Source: Gambelia wislizenii (taxonomy: Eukaryota > Chordata > Lepidosauria > Squamata > Crotaphytidae). From it: 64,000 bases of DNA. The translations under genes were made by a program, and so were the position numbers. Location of the stretch: contig JAUMIR010000003.1 in the NCBI GenBank assembly GCA_030847615.1, forward strand, positions 287,612,265 through 287,676,264. Direction: 5' to 3'. The notes beneath the pieces were generated by a model. That model did not search any database. It worked only from the letters and a program-made list of their open reading frames with translations, and had not been told where the DNA came from. Shown piece after piece: positions 22,510-33,735 of this stretch. Every line of letters begins with the position of its first letter. The first letter of the stretch is position 1.

Positions 22510-23138
22510 GGAGATTATCAGACAGGCTAAATATGGCATTACACAAACACCAGGAGATCGCTGAAGGGCTTCCCTTTCACATGACAGCATTCCCAGATCA
22601 TCATGCACCCGTGCTGCTTCTGTTCTGCTGGTGTTTCTTTCTATTCATGGGCTAAGCCATTAATAGGTTCCCCCCCCCATTCCATTTCTGTAATGGAATG
22701 ATGTGTGAGTGAAACAGTGCCCCATTATACTGGCATAATGCCAGCATCAGTGGAAGGTCCATGCTAAACACTCCCGGCTGTGATCAGGACATCAAAGTAT
22801 GTGACATAATTTTTTGTACCCTCCCTGGGTTACTTGGTTTTTTTGTTTTTTAGGTATGTTTTTGTGTTTGCTTTCACTTTTTGTCTTTTATTTGGCTTTT
22901 TATTTTTGAATTTCCCAAGCATTCATCTTCCCATGAGAACAGCCAAGATTTCCATTCCAGGAGGTGAATGGGACTCCGTTCAAGCTCCATTCACTCCTGG
23001 GCTGCCGGGGGAGAGAACGACACAGCAAAGGTAGGTGTGTGAAACTTTTAGTGATAGTGCTGGGACAGTGATGGGAGAGAGGTGGGAGAGGAGTTTGTGA
23101 GACGGGAACAATATTTTTGTTCCCGTCCGAAAATCTCC
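22510..23138 (+). mobile_element. ~600-bp TIR element (GGA-TTT family), copy H5
   Basis: Ends GGAGATTATCAGACAGG and GTCCGAAAATCTCC, flanked by the exact 3-bp duplication TCT (22507-22509 and 23139-23141). The body keeps the family order: a GCTTCCCTTTCACATGA word, CTGGCATAATGCCAGCATCA, CCCTCCCTGGGTTACTTGG and a GGTGAATGG / CCATTCACTC stem near 22963-23000. 629 bp, non-coding. Confidence 0.85.
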
Positions 23139-23550
23139 TCTGTTTTACCTACTTCGCTATGTAAACGTGTTTGTCACAAAACTAAGTTGTGTTTCCCAGT
23201 CTGACCCCCCCCCCATCCTCATTTACTGGGCAGCAGCTGCTGTGAGCGACAGTAATCTGTTACCCTGTTAATCCATCCCTTCTCATGAGTGAGCTTGGGT
23301 GTGAAAGTCAGAAGCAGGGTCCCTGTCACAGTTCCCCTCACAGCAGATATTTCTCATGGGGATGGAAATGTCAGTCAGCTGCTTCCTGATTGACAGCGAA
23401 ACAGAACCTTGTTAGTTTAGTGGCTGCTGCCTGGTAAGTGATGACTGGGAGACTTTCATGGTCCCAACATATTCCCTAAACAAGTGAATACGTAGGAATC
23501 ATGCATACAAACCAGTCACAAATGTGTAACCCTAGTAGGGACTTTATCAT
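23139..23550. other. Unannotated DNA
   Basis: No gene or clear repeat seen. Confidence 0.4.
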
Positions 23551-23762
23551 ATTACACTGTTATAGTGCCATTATTCCACTTAAAGTGCTATGTCTGCCTC
23601 CTGTGGAATTCTCCTGTGGAGCCTCTAAGTTTAGTGAGACCTAAGAGTTCTCTGCCTGAGAGTTCAAAATGCCCCTCCCTAAAACTGCAATTCCCAGGAT
23701 TCCACAAGAGGCAGCCAGAGCAGTTTAAGTAGAATAATAGCTCTATAACAGTGTAGTGTAAT
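23551..23762. mobile_element. Short palindromic MITE (ACAAATCCC family), copy 3
   Basis: ATTACACTGTTATAG and CTATAACAGTGTAGTGTAAT are inverted ends. Inside, TGTGGAATTCTCC and CAATTCCCAGGATTCCACA resemble the other family members. Confidence 0.7.
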
Positions 23763-23919
23763 AATCTCTTAGGTCATGAATCTGTAACTGCCTTGGTGAA
23801 TTCCAGCCACAGTTCTTAATACCTAGAAATGGTGAGTATCCAGAGTATACAAAGCACATGTCAAGAACATGAGAAGGAACAAGAAAAAAATGAATAAGCA
23901 GATCAACTGAGAATATTCT

Positions 23920-24460
23920 GGGCTTATCTACATGGGCTAAATACCCTGTCTTGCCCCCATCTCAGAGCCCTGAAGTCCATATGACACAGGGTATTTGCCT
24001 CGCTCTACACCCTGGGCAGTCCTCACTACCCCCAGGACAGATACAAGGCTGAGATGACGACAAGCCAGAGTAGAGCCTGATAAAACATTATATCATAATA
24101 CCCAGTTTAATCCATTCCCATTGGCCAAAACCTGGATCAGGCCCTGTGTGTCCACAGGAGCCCATCCAGCATGCCAGCCCTCACTGCTGCCACCAGCTGC
24201 CAGGCAGGGATACCTCAGCATTTGACCAAGGCTGGTCACATGAAGGGGGCCTTCAGTCACATGTTGCAGGCCCCCTTCCTGGCTTCCAAGATAGCAAAGA
24301 AAATGGCAGTGACTGCAGGGATGGGATGGGATGGGGTGGGATGGGATTCCTGGGTGGACTCCGACCCATTTCCTCCAGGTAACTGGGGCAGAATGGGCCA
24401 CCTCCACAGCCAGGGTATACCAGCGGGGAGCTGACATATCCTGGCTGTGTAGATAAGTCC
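23920..24460. mobile_element. MITE with GGGCTTATCTACA ends, copy 1
   Basis: 13-bp ends GGGCTTATCTACA and TGTAGATAAGTCC (one mismatch), flanked by the exact 3-bp duplication TCT (23917-23919 and 24461-24463). 541 bp, GC-rich inside with a GGGAT tandem stretch near 24318-24350. A second copy lies on the other strand at 51190-51670. Confidence 0.82.
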
Positions 24461-24710
24461 TCTGTCCACATGATAATATGGATCTATTACATTTATTTGA
24501 GACAAACTATAGTAAATCCACAGCTTCTTGTGGGAAAGGGTTTTTGCCAGCTCTGCTGATGTTAAGCATGTCTTGATATATTATTTTTACTGTAATTTGA
24601 AACAGATTTCATTCCAATTTGTGATTGTTATGTCAGATATTTCCTGGTACAGTGGCTGCTGATGCCCACTGGGACTAATGAGTAGGAGGGCAATTATATC
24701 TAGTTACCCA

Positions 24711-25028
24711 GGACTTTTTTGGACATCTAAAAAGCAACGGAAGCAGCCTCGCCACGTTGTGAGGCTCGCCATCCCTTTCGGATGACGCCCGTCCCTGCCG
24801 GTACTGTTGCGGTACTGCAGGGACATTTGAGTGTTATATTTTGGCGATTTTTACTCACAAAAGTTGATCGTGAGTAAAAATCTCCAAAATATAACACTCA
24901 AATGTCCCTGCAGTACCGCAACAGTACCAGCAGGGATGGGCGTCATTCGAAAGGGACGCCCTGCAGCGCAGCAGCCTCGCAACGTGGCGAGGCTGCTTCT
25001 GTTGCATTTTAGACATCCGAAAAAGTCC
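24711..25028. mobile_element. Foldback element FB2 (GGA-TTT family)
   Basis: 318 bp inverted repeat around a centre near 24866. Ends GGACTTTTTTGGA and TCCGAAAAAGTCC, flanked by CCA on both sides (24708-24710 and 25029-25031). The right arm reads as consecutive hairpins: a 10-bp perfect stem GCAGCCTCGC / GCGAGGCTGC, a GGGCGTC / GACGCCC stem and a GTACTG / CAGTAC-like stem. The loop words TTTTTACTCAC ... GTGAGTAAAAA match FB1 and FB3. Confidence 0.9.
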
Positions 25029-25274
25029 CCAAAGAGCCCAAATGGAAAGAAGAAAGATTAAGAATACTACAGAACTTCAAAAGTAAGTCATTGGTTTTAA
25101 TATGTCAGTAAAAGAAATGCAAGTAAACAAACCTTGCCAAAGAGTAAGGGAAGATGCAGTATGTTTAAAATATTTTGTAAACATTTAATGAATAGTTGAT
25201 TTAATACAAATAATCACAGATTGTATTTTGATCAATCAAGAAATGTATTACTGTACTTTTAAGTTAAAATTAAA

Positions 25275-25447
25275 ATTCGACAGTGAAATACGCTGCCTCG
25301 GAATGTGGTGGAGTCTCCTTCTTTGGCAGTTTTTAAATAGAGGCTGGATGGCCATCTGTTAGGAGTGTTTTGATTGTGTGTTTCACCATGACAGGGGATT
25401 GGACCAGATGGCCCTTGTGGTCTACTCCAACTCTATGATTCTATGAA
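25275..25447 (+). mobile_element. CR1 LINE 3' end
   Basis: From GACAGTGAAATACGCTGCCT to CTCTATGATTCTATGA; the standard CR1 3' UTR. Confidence 0.9.
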
Positions 25448-26249
25448 AATTAATCATGAAAAATCTATTATCACTGACCAACAAGCAAGTGTGATTCGTT
25501 TTGCTAGAAGAAAGCTTGATTAATTGATTAATTACAACTTCTTGTGCAACACCCATGTCCTTGTTACTATTAATTCCTTATTTCTGGAACACAGATACCA
25601 AAATGCAGATGTCCTTTCTTTATTACTCACAAGCCAAGCACCGAGAAGGAAAAACCATAATGTTTCATTTAAAAGTCTGATCCGAAGCCTTCTTGGGGAC
25701 ATAAGTGCAAGCACATTCTTGTATAAACTCTCTGAAGAATAATTCACTAAATGAAACAATTAAGGTCTGTTTTTGAGGAAAATAAGGTTTCAGCATTACA
25801 AGAGACCTGCAATCAGTTTCTGGAGCCAACCAGATGGGAATTCCCATCTCAACTGAGAAGAAGCTGGTGACAGAAGAGCTGGGAAGCTCCTTTAAAATAT
25901 ACATACGTACATACATACATACATAACCATCTTCTGTTCTTCCTTCAAGGAGATAATGTCAGTTTATATACAGCTCTCAAGTTATATCCCATCATTCTGG
26001 TACTGTTCAGAATGGGTCTGTATCAGAAACTGGTATGTCTCTACCACTGCAAGGTAGGTTGGGCTGCAAGATGCCTTCCCCTTAATTTGACTAAAGGTAA
26101 ATGCCATTCCCACACACATATGACTAATATTATTTTATGTCTAATAACTCATATACTGAATATGTGAGAGTCCAGGCTTATGGCTTTTGTGTGTGGAGAA
26201 GAAAACTCTCCTTCTCTAGATCTTTCTTTAAACCCTTGAACAATCATTT
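25448..26249. other. Unannotated DNA with (ACAT)n
   Basis: No gene seen. A short ACAT tetranucleotide repeat lies at about 25903-25926. Confidence 0.45.
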
Positions 26250-27113
26250 TGGAGCTTTTGCAAAATGCAGCAGCTAATTTACTGACTGATATATGCTAAA
26301 CACCATTTTAAAAGGACTTGCAGTGTCTGCCAACACACTTCCAGTCTGAATTCATGGGTGCTGGTGGTAATATGCAAAACTAAATGTTTTTCCCAAGAAC
26401 TGAGGTCTTTTGGAGGGGCTCTCTTCTGTGTTCCACTAGTCATGACAATACACTATGCAGGGTAGATATGGGAGAGGGCCTTCTATCTTGTGACACTCTT
26501 GTTATGGAATACATTCATCCCATCTTTTGGCAGCTTGTTTTTCAATGTTTCACTGTTTTGACAGATCTAAATTATAGCCATCTATTGTACTTTTAACCCC
26601 TGGTCTGCTCTTTCAACCACTGCTGTTGCTTTTCTGTCTCTCAGTTGACCCAGCACACTGGGTTGTTGGTTTTTTCTTTCAGTCTACTTGATGCACTGTT
26701 TTTTGTTCTCTCAGTCAACATGGTGTCATCTAGCATTCAAGTCTTGCATTCGCAAACTAAAAAAAAGACTGGCTTCTACTTTTCAACCAGTTCCACTTTG
26801 GGGCACGACCCTGGTCCCTAACCCATCAGATTAGAGGGGGTGTCTGTACTCTCCCTTTAGAGGCCTTATTGGTAGCAATGCTTCTGTCACAGCTTTTTAT
26901 TAAAACTTGTAGGGTTTTAAGTTTTTAATTTAATTGATTTTATTTCTGCCCATGGGTTCTAAGCGGTTTTGTTTTAAGCGTCAAATGGTTCAATATGCTT
27001 TAAGTCTTTTAAAATAAGTCTTACTGTTTTAAACTGTTCTAAAATAATATTGTACACCACCCTGAAATCTTCAAATACAGGATGGAATAAAATTATTTCA
27101 ATAAATAAATAAT
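26250..27113 (+). mobile_element. L2-type LINE, degraded 3' part
   Basis: Early in the segment the plus strand gives LLQNAAANLLTD-like and later WRGSLLCSTSH, VMEYIHPIFW-type words that match the L2 RT C-terminus (QNAAARLLT ... WNSLP). The 3' end reads CACCCTGAAATCTTCAAATA and AAATTATTTCAATAAATAAA, the usual L2 3' UTR. Many stops and indels; an old copy. Confidence 0.65.
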
Positions 27114-27462
27114 GTCTAAATAAACCAGGTTAGAATGTTAGGCAGTCAGCACAGCTCTTCATCTGGCTAGGACGGAGAACCAAATCAGCTCCAGTTGCCA
27201 ATTCAGTATGCTTATTGTGTGTATGTGCCTTAACCCTCTATTTTAATCCCTCAGAGTTGTATTTGTTTTTAGAATCAATGTAGAACTAGATGTACAATAT
27301 AAACAATGTCCCTAAGTTTCAGCCACTTGCCATCTGCAGGTTTGGGATCGGGTGGGAATGGGTCTGGATTACCAAGAAAAAGCACCTGGGGACAAAAAAA
27401 ATGTCCCAACAAATTTATTGATTTTTGCCATTGGCAGTACTTTTATCCCAGCCAATGTAAAA
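27114..27462. other. Unannotated DNA
   Basis: No gene or clear repeat seen. Confidence 0.4.
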
Positions 27463-27824
27463 CAGTAGCACCCCTCTATCCATGAGGGATTGGTTCTGGG
27501 CCCCCAACCCACAGATACTGAAATCTGTGTATAATAGTGAACACTACTCACCACCACCACCCCGCTGCTGCAGGAGACCTCCCGGGGGAAGGGAGAAGGG
27601 ACACAAGCTCTCCTACTCCTCTCCTTTCCCCTGCTGCCAGTGCAATTGGGGGGGGAGTGAAGCAGAGGAAGTGGGAGAGGCCATCACACCACTGCAACCA
27701 GAGCCCTCCTGGGGGGAGGGGGAGGCAAGATCCCTCCTCCCCTCCCCTCCCCTCCCCCCGCCATTGCCAACCACGGATAATTGAATCAGCGGTTATTGAA
27801 TCAGCATATATGTGGGTGCTACTG
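27463..27824. mobile_element. Tigger/pogo-like MITE, copy 2
   Basis: CAGTAGCACCCCTCTATCCA and TGTGGGTGCTACTG are inverted ends, followed on the right by TA. GAGGGATTGGTTCTGGGCCC and CCAACCACGGATAATTGAAT match copy 1 at 16414-16733. The GC-rich middle, with GGAGGG / CCCTCC blocks, makes spurious open frames on both strands. Confidence 0.7.
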
Positions 27825-28074
27825 TATTGGAACAAAAAGAATGCCCAGTGCTGTTTTTCAGCTAATCATGATCTAGCAAGGCAGAAGTTATATGTTCCAG
27901 TTGTCAGCAGGTTAACCTTGTTCAGAGGTAGAGATATCATCTTCACATTCTTCATACTCACAGGCAAGAATGAATAATTCCTTCCAAGTTCTCCCAACTG
28001 GATGACAATACCAAAGTTTCTTTGCAGTTCCTAATTTACAGCAGATCCTGTTCGTCCCTTTGGAAGTATCTGCA

Positions 28075-28235
28075 CAGAAATACCTGGGGTTTTTTTTCTA
28101 TGCAGAAACAAATTCTTGTGCAGAAAACATGCTTGCTGCACAGAAATACACATGATTTTTGCACAAATAATGCTTTCTGTGCAGAAATACACATGATTTT
28201 TCTGTACAATTCCATGCATAAATACCATGTGTATT
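28075..28235. repeat. Degenerate TGTGCAGAAAA-type repeat, locus 2
   Basis: At least six spaced copies of (T/C)(G/A)(T/C)GCAGAAA or CACAGAAATACAC. The best pair is CAGAAATACACATGATTTTT at 28142-28161 and 28182-28201, 40 bp apart. Confidence 0.65.
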
Positions 28236-28816
28236 TCTGGAAAGATGAATACTTCTTTGCAAAAATCTGCCCACCAACTTTTGGGTGCCTGTATTCTTTT
28301 CAATGTGGTTTCTTGAACTTTGGAAAACTCCTTTCTCAGCTGAGAAACTAATAGTAAAAGAATATTCTCTCCTTCCCTGTTTAGTAGGACTCAAAATTTT
28401 ATCCAATGGAATTCACTAGAGTGAGAAAATACACCACACTACAGGAAGGATCCATCTTATGTTTATTTTATTTTATTGTAACTTGGTTTTGTTTCACTTT
28501 CATTCCTTTTTTTCTGGCTGTGCATGTTTGGGTGGCAAACACTTGATTATGCACATGCAAACACTCCTTTGGACTTGAGGACTATGTGTGCCTACCACAC
28601 ATTGGGCTCAATAAACATCTCTACCACACAAAGGTTTTTGTTGGGCTATTCCATGAGGAGATTATAGAACCAAGGGGAAAGAAGTTTAGAAATAGTTTCT
28701 TTTAAAGTAAAATGAAGCATAACATTAGCTAAAACTTGTCTACATCCTAAGAATAACTTACCTAAAAAATCTACATGTGTTGGAGGGAGGATGAGTTCAC
28801 TTTAACTACAAACCTG
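28236..28816. other. Unannotated DNA
   Basis: No gene or clear repeat seen. Confidence 0.4.
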
Positions 28817-29037
28817 GGGCTCTTTTACACTATGCAATTATAGTAGTGTGATTCTACTTTAACTCCCATAACAACATCCTATGGGATTCTGGGGTTTACA
28901 GTTTAGGGAGGGGTGTGTACAGTTTTCAGCCAGGGTGCTCTAGTGCCTCAGCAAACTAGAAACCCTGGGATTCCATAGGATGTAGCCAGTTAAAGTGGAA
29001 CCATAGTGCTATAACTGCATGGTATGAAAGAGCTCTG
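28817..29037. mobile_element. Short palindromic MITE (ACAAATCCC family), copy 4
   Basis: GGGGCTCTTTTACACTATGC at the left and GCATGGTATGAAAGAGCTC at the right are inverted, with CTACTTTAAC / GTTAAAGTGG inside. It ends only a few bases before the TTA duplication of H4. Confidence 0.8.
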
Positions 29038-29042
29038 GCTTA

Positions 29043-29624
29043 GGAGATTATTAGAAGCGTGCCTAAAAAGGTTATTATGACACTGTATTTTACAGCATTC
29101 GTGTCTGGTATAATGACACAAGTTTTCTCACACTGCTGTGATAACAATACAAAATTGCCCCAAGAATCTGGCAATACGAGATCTCATGCCGCTTACTTCC
29201 ACATTTCTCCGTGAACAAAATTTTGGCACATATTGTGAGAAGACACTAGCATGCTAAAAAGCCCCAAAACACCAAAATTAAAAAGGAAAATGTTCAGAAA
29301 AGCACAGGTACACGTTTAGAAACTTGCAAGCAAGACAGGAAGGTTCATTAAAAGACCATATGGTACCTAGTTTTCCCTTTCACACATGGAAATGTTCTGG
29401 TGGAACTGACCATTGATGCTGGAATCACGCCAGCAGAATGGGGCACCTTCTCACACACATGAAAATATGGAACACAAATGCTACTGGAGATCAATTTTTG
29501 ACTTCTCCCCAACAATACAAAATAACTTGCATAACATTGGGGCTCTATGCTGTCTGATAAGGAAGCCCTTCTGCGATCTCGTGGCATTATTATAATGCCA
29601 TTTTTGACCCATCTGATAATCTCT
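29043..29624 (-). mobile_element. ~600-bp TIR element (GGA-TTT family), copy H4
   Basis: Ends GGAGATTATTAGA and TCTGATAATCTCT, flanked by the exact 3-bp duplication TTA (29040-29042 and 29625-29627). It is collinear, in reverse, with H3 (33141-33735): AGAAGGCGCCCC-like, CTGGAATCACGCCAGCAGAA and CTCCCCAACAATA. 582 bp. Confidence 0.87.
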
Positions 29625-30178
29625 TTAGTCTTGCCATCACTGTTTGCCTACAAGCCAGATGCAAAGGAAAAGCTCTTTCACAACCAAAAAACTCCTATGA
29701 GTGGGGAAATTCAAAGTGACTGACCAATAGCCTGGACAGACCTGACATGCATTTTGTGAGAGATTTTTTGGAGGGACATAGAAGAGCAAACTGGGACCTA
29801 CTGATGCCGCCTGGTGTTCTTTGTATAGATATATTTGAAAAAGGAAGGGGGAGGTTGTCACCGCCGCCTTAGTTTTCACAGCTGCTGGCTATCAGGATGA
29901 CTTCAGAACAGTTTTCACAGTGAAAACTGTAAATAAGGTTGTCATTCCACCTTATATTATTCTGTAGAGTTATAGTCAGTAAAGAACAGCATAGGAAGAT
30001 ATAAACGATGGGATAGGCAGTTGGCAGGAAAGTAGTTATTTCTTCAGTAACTTTTGTCAAATTACATGACGATTGTTTTCAGATTCTGGCTGGCTAGCTG
30101 GGTTTGCTCCCTCCTTTCTCTCATGTTTCTACAGGTTATGCAATTCATATGCTATTTTAATAAGAATAACAAGACTAT
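29625..30178. other. Unannotated DNA
   Basis: No gene or clear repeat seen. Confidence 0.4.
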
Positions 30179-30768
30179 GGACTTTATCAGATGCATCAAA
30201 TACGGCATCATAATGACACTACATAACCGTGAAAGGGCACACATATCAGACAATGTTGTCCTTTTACACTTGTGTCCCTGACAAAGCCAGTACTTTTTAA
30301 CTGATAGTTTAAGACATCGCTCCTGCCATTGTTTGTTTGTTTGTTTGTTTGTTTTTGCCAGCATAGTCAGTGTGTGAAACCTCGCATCCTTTTTTACCCG
30401 TACTCACCCTGTCAGTGGCGTGTCTGGCACAAACACTTTGGGGTGAGATCGCAACATCCAGGTAAGTGACACACTTTTTATGACCTTCCCTGGGTTACTT
30501 GTAAGTTTTAAAGTGTGTTTTTGTGCTTTAAAAAACTTTTTAGTGTTTTTTTTGGAGGGGGTGAATTTCCCGTGCTATGAAGTCTCATGATATTTCACAG
30601 GATTTCAAAGAAGGAAGTGAACAGACCTCTGTTCACTTCCTCTTTCATTGCCAGAACTGTCTTTGCCAGGAATAGAGATAAGTAAAGGGGAAGCATCTTT
30701 TGCTAGCATAAAAATGGATTTTTTTATGCCAGAAAAAGAATGCTTTAAAGGGAAGTCTGATAAAGTCC
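30179..30768 (+). mobile_element. ~600-bp TIR element (GGA-TTT family), copy H2
   Basis: Ends GGACTTTATCAGATGC and TCTGATAAAGTCC, flanked by the exact 3-bp duplication TAT (30176-30178 and 30769-30771). Body collinear with H1: GTGAAAGGGCACACATATCA, a splice-donor-like CAGGTAAGT at 30459-30467, GACACACTTTTTATGACC, the palindrome at 30612-30641 and the TAGCATAAAAATGG / TTTTATGCCAG hairpin. A (TTTG)n run sits at about 30330-30355. Confidence 0.88.
30612..30641. repeat. Palindrome inside H2
   Basis: 14-bp arms AGGAAGTGAACAGA and TCTGTTCACTTCCT with a CC spacer; the position matches the palindrome in H1. Confidence 0.9.
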
Positions 30769-31104
30769 TATCACATGTTAATTGCACATGTTCATTGTTG
30801 AACATCCATCAATCAGCCTTGACTGAATGCCTTAGAAACAATTTTCTTCCCATTCAAATCATCCAGAGATACAACCATCAAGGCATTGAAAACAAATGCC
30901 TCCCCTCCGCAAATGTTTTTTAGATAAAATCCTTGGGGTTTTTTAGATAAAATCCTTGGGATAAAATGTGGGATAAAGAATGGTGAAGAGACAGGAATAT
31001 TTATATAGTGCATTTCTATCTGACCTTCCTTCCAGTGAAATATGCCTATTTTACATAGATTTATGATGTCAGTAAGCACACAACTCTTATCAAAAGTCAC
31101 CCTC

Positions 31105-31190
31105 AGAACAAAATTATTATTATTAACTTTATTTATACACTGCCTTTTCTCCAGTACTGGGACTCAAGGCATCTAGAGTGTGGCTCAAGG
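31105..31190 (-). mobile_element. L2-like LINE 3' end, reversed
   Basis: AACTTTATTTATACACTGCC, then CTGGGACTCAAGGCATCTAG, is the reverse of the usual L2-type 3' terminus (GCCTTGAGTCCC ... ATAAATAAA). Confidence 0.5.
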
Positions 31191-33140
31191 CTACTGTTTG
31201 GTTATATGTTTGGCTATTAGTATAGTAAATTACCTGCTTCACTTTCTCCATGTTTTTCAACAACAACAAAGCAGAATGTTTCACAACATCTAAGATTTTC
31301 CCCATTTCACTGTGTGTTGTTCTCTTTAAAGTAAAAATACCCACTTACATCCAAATGTTCAAATACAACCAAAATAAGTAGATAATGAAGAGTTTTTCTT
31401 GTATATAAGATATCATCAGGGGCTTCCCCTCCCTCCCTAACATGCCAGACATTTTTAGTTTTGATGGTGCATCTTCAATTATTCACAATCCCCATTTCCA
31501 GTTACTAATATCATTTTGCACTTGCTGCATTGATTTGTCCTATAAATAATGGACTGCATAATCTTATTAATCAGAGATGTAAATGTTGAGGTTGCAATCC
31601 TATATCCATTTACCTAGGAGGAAGTTCTACTGGAATCAATAGAACTTACTTCTTGGAGTAGATGCATATGGGACTGGAGTGTTTCTGCCATAATCTCTGG
31701 CATAAACCCTGCTATACAGCCTGAACATCTTTCGAAGACTAGAATATTTTTTTGGGGAGTTAAATCTGGATTGGATTTCTATTTTATCTTTCTCTGTATA
31801 GTATTCTTCACTTAAAATAGCCCTTGCATGTATTTATATTTTACAGGGTATCCTTCATCTTCTGCCATGTATGTGTGGTAAGTAATACATGGGGGGGGGG
31901 AGAGAGAGAGAGAAAGAGCAAAATCATCTGTGTTAAGAAACCATATGAGGTGAAATAATTTTCAGTATCAGTGAGGCTGATATTGAAACTAGAATTAATA
32001 AGGAAAAAGTAGAGTATGTTTATATTTAATTTGAGTGCTCACGGAAAGGAAATATGGAGTATGAATTATGGTATGTTTATAATTTCTTATTAGGTAGCTA
32101 CTTTGAAACAGGATTTTAAGTCATAACTGCCCCTGGAAATATGTGTTGATATTAGTAGGTATGATATATTTAAACATTCAAAACTGAAATTATTTTGTTA
32201 ACTTAATAGTTCTTCAAACATGAGAAAACCCAAAACTGATCAATTCATCCATCTAGGCTCAGGGTTTGAATGCTTAAATGTGCTTCAATCCCTGTGAATT
32301 CAGCTGAAGTAATGCTGAGTGAGGGTTATCACCTTTTTTTCTAAGGGGCTCCTCATCTTAACAGTCATAGCATAGATATGTACATAATGTCCTCCCCTAG
32401 GTACAGCAGCATTGCCTTTTTGATGCAGCCAGTACAAATGGGGGACAATATTTTTCAGTTATTATTTTAAAGAGTTTACACAAATCCATATTCAAAATGA
32501 ACTTGGAGGTTTTTTAAAAAAAATGTAGAAGAAATGGCAATATTTTTCATATTCCTAGCAGAAGGTATCATTCTAAATTTATTGGGATTATTTTTAATAA
32601 AGATTGTGAATTTTCAAGCTGAGTAGAGGTACCAAAGTGGAAGATAACAAATATATTCTGTGTTAAAATAGAAGTAGACGACTGTGGTCAGAGAAAGTGC
32701 ATGATTCTGGAAAGAATAATTGTTTGGAGGAATTGTCTGGAGGACAATCTTTCATTCCTAAATAGGAGATCAGAATTTACAAATGACCAGAGTGACCTTT
32801 GGGTAGGATAGTGCTGTAGTGACTGAAAGCTACGTTGGCAGAGTCCACTTTCTTAAAAGTGAGAAAGAATGTGTTTCAATGTTTCATTTATTACTTTAGA
32901 GTCTAGAGCATTTAACAATGAAAACATTTTAGTTTTACTACAAGATACATTCAATTTATCAGCTGGAACTGTTTTAAACGTTAGGTATCTCAAAAGACAT
33001 AAAATATACCTAGATGCTGACCAATATTTCTTCAACATAGTCAAATAAACCATCATGAAATTTTCACCAAATTTGCACTCACAGTCATCCATAGTTTAGA
33101 TTCCAGTTCCACAACATAAAAAAAAGCCCTCTGTGGTTGT
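31191..33140. other. Unannotated AT-rich DNA, no gene seen
   Basis: About 1.9 kb with no recognised repeat apart from a G10 run followed by (AG)n at 31891-31913. No exon is supported. Confidence 0.4.
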
Positions 33141-33735
33141 GGAGATTATTAGATGTGTCAAAAATGGTGTTATAACGATGCCATGAGATCACAAAAGGGC
33201 TTCCTTATCAGATGATGTTGTTGTGCAAGCATTCTGCTGCCGTTAGGCGGGAGTTCTTTTTTTATTGTTGGGGAGAAGTCGAAAACTGATCTCCTGTAGC
33301 ATTTGTGTTCCAGATTTTCATGTGTGCAAGAAGGTGCCCCGTTCTGCTGGCATGATTCCAGCATCAATGGGTGGTCCTGCCAGAATACTTCCAGGTGCAA
33401 ACAGGAAAACTAGGTACCATACACTCTTTTTATGAGCCTCCCTGTCTTGCTTGCAGGTTTCTAAATGTGTATCTGTGCTTTTGTGAACATTTTCTTTTTT
33501 AATTTTGGTGTTTGGGGACTTTTTAGACCGCTCGCATCTTCTCACAAGATGTGTTTAAATCTTGTTCATGGAGAAATGCAGAACTAAGTGGCCTGAGCAC
33601 TCATATTGCTGGATTCTTGGGGCGACTTTGTACTGTTATCACAGTGGCATGAGAAAACATGTGTCATGCTGGAACACAAACACTGTAAAATATAGTGCCA
33701 TAATGACATATTTAGGCACTCATCTGATAATCTCG
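33141..33735 (+). mobile_element. ~600-bp TIR element (GGA-TTT family), copy H3
   Basis: Ends GGAGATTATTAGATG and CATCTGATAATCTC. Body matches H4 in reverse (AAGGTGCCCCGTTCTGCTGG, CTTTTTATGAGCCTCCCTG). 595 bp. The flanks TGT and TAA do not match, so the target duplication is lost or was never 3 bp here. Confidence 0.82.

Noticed and set aside
27537..27977. 146-codon proline/histidine-rich frame
   Set aside because: Lies across the GC-rich centre of a Tigger-like MITE and its flank; low complexity and no domain.
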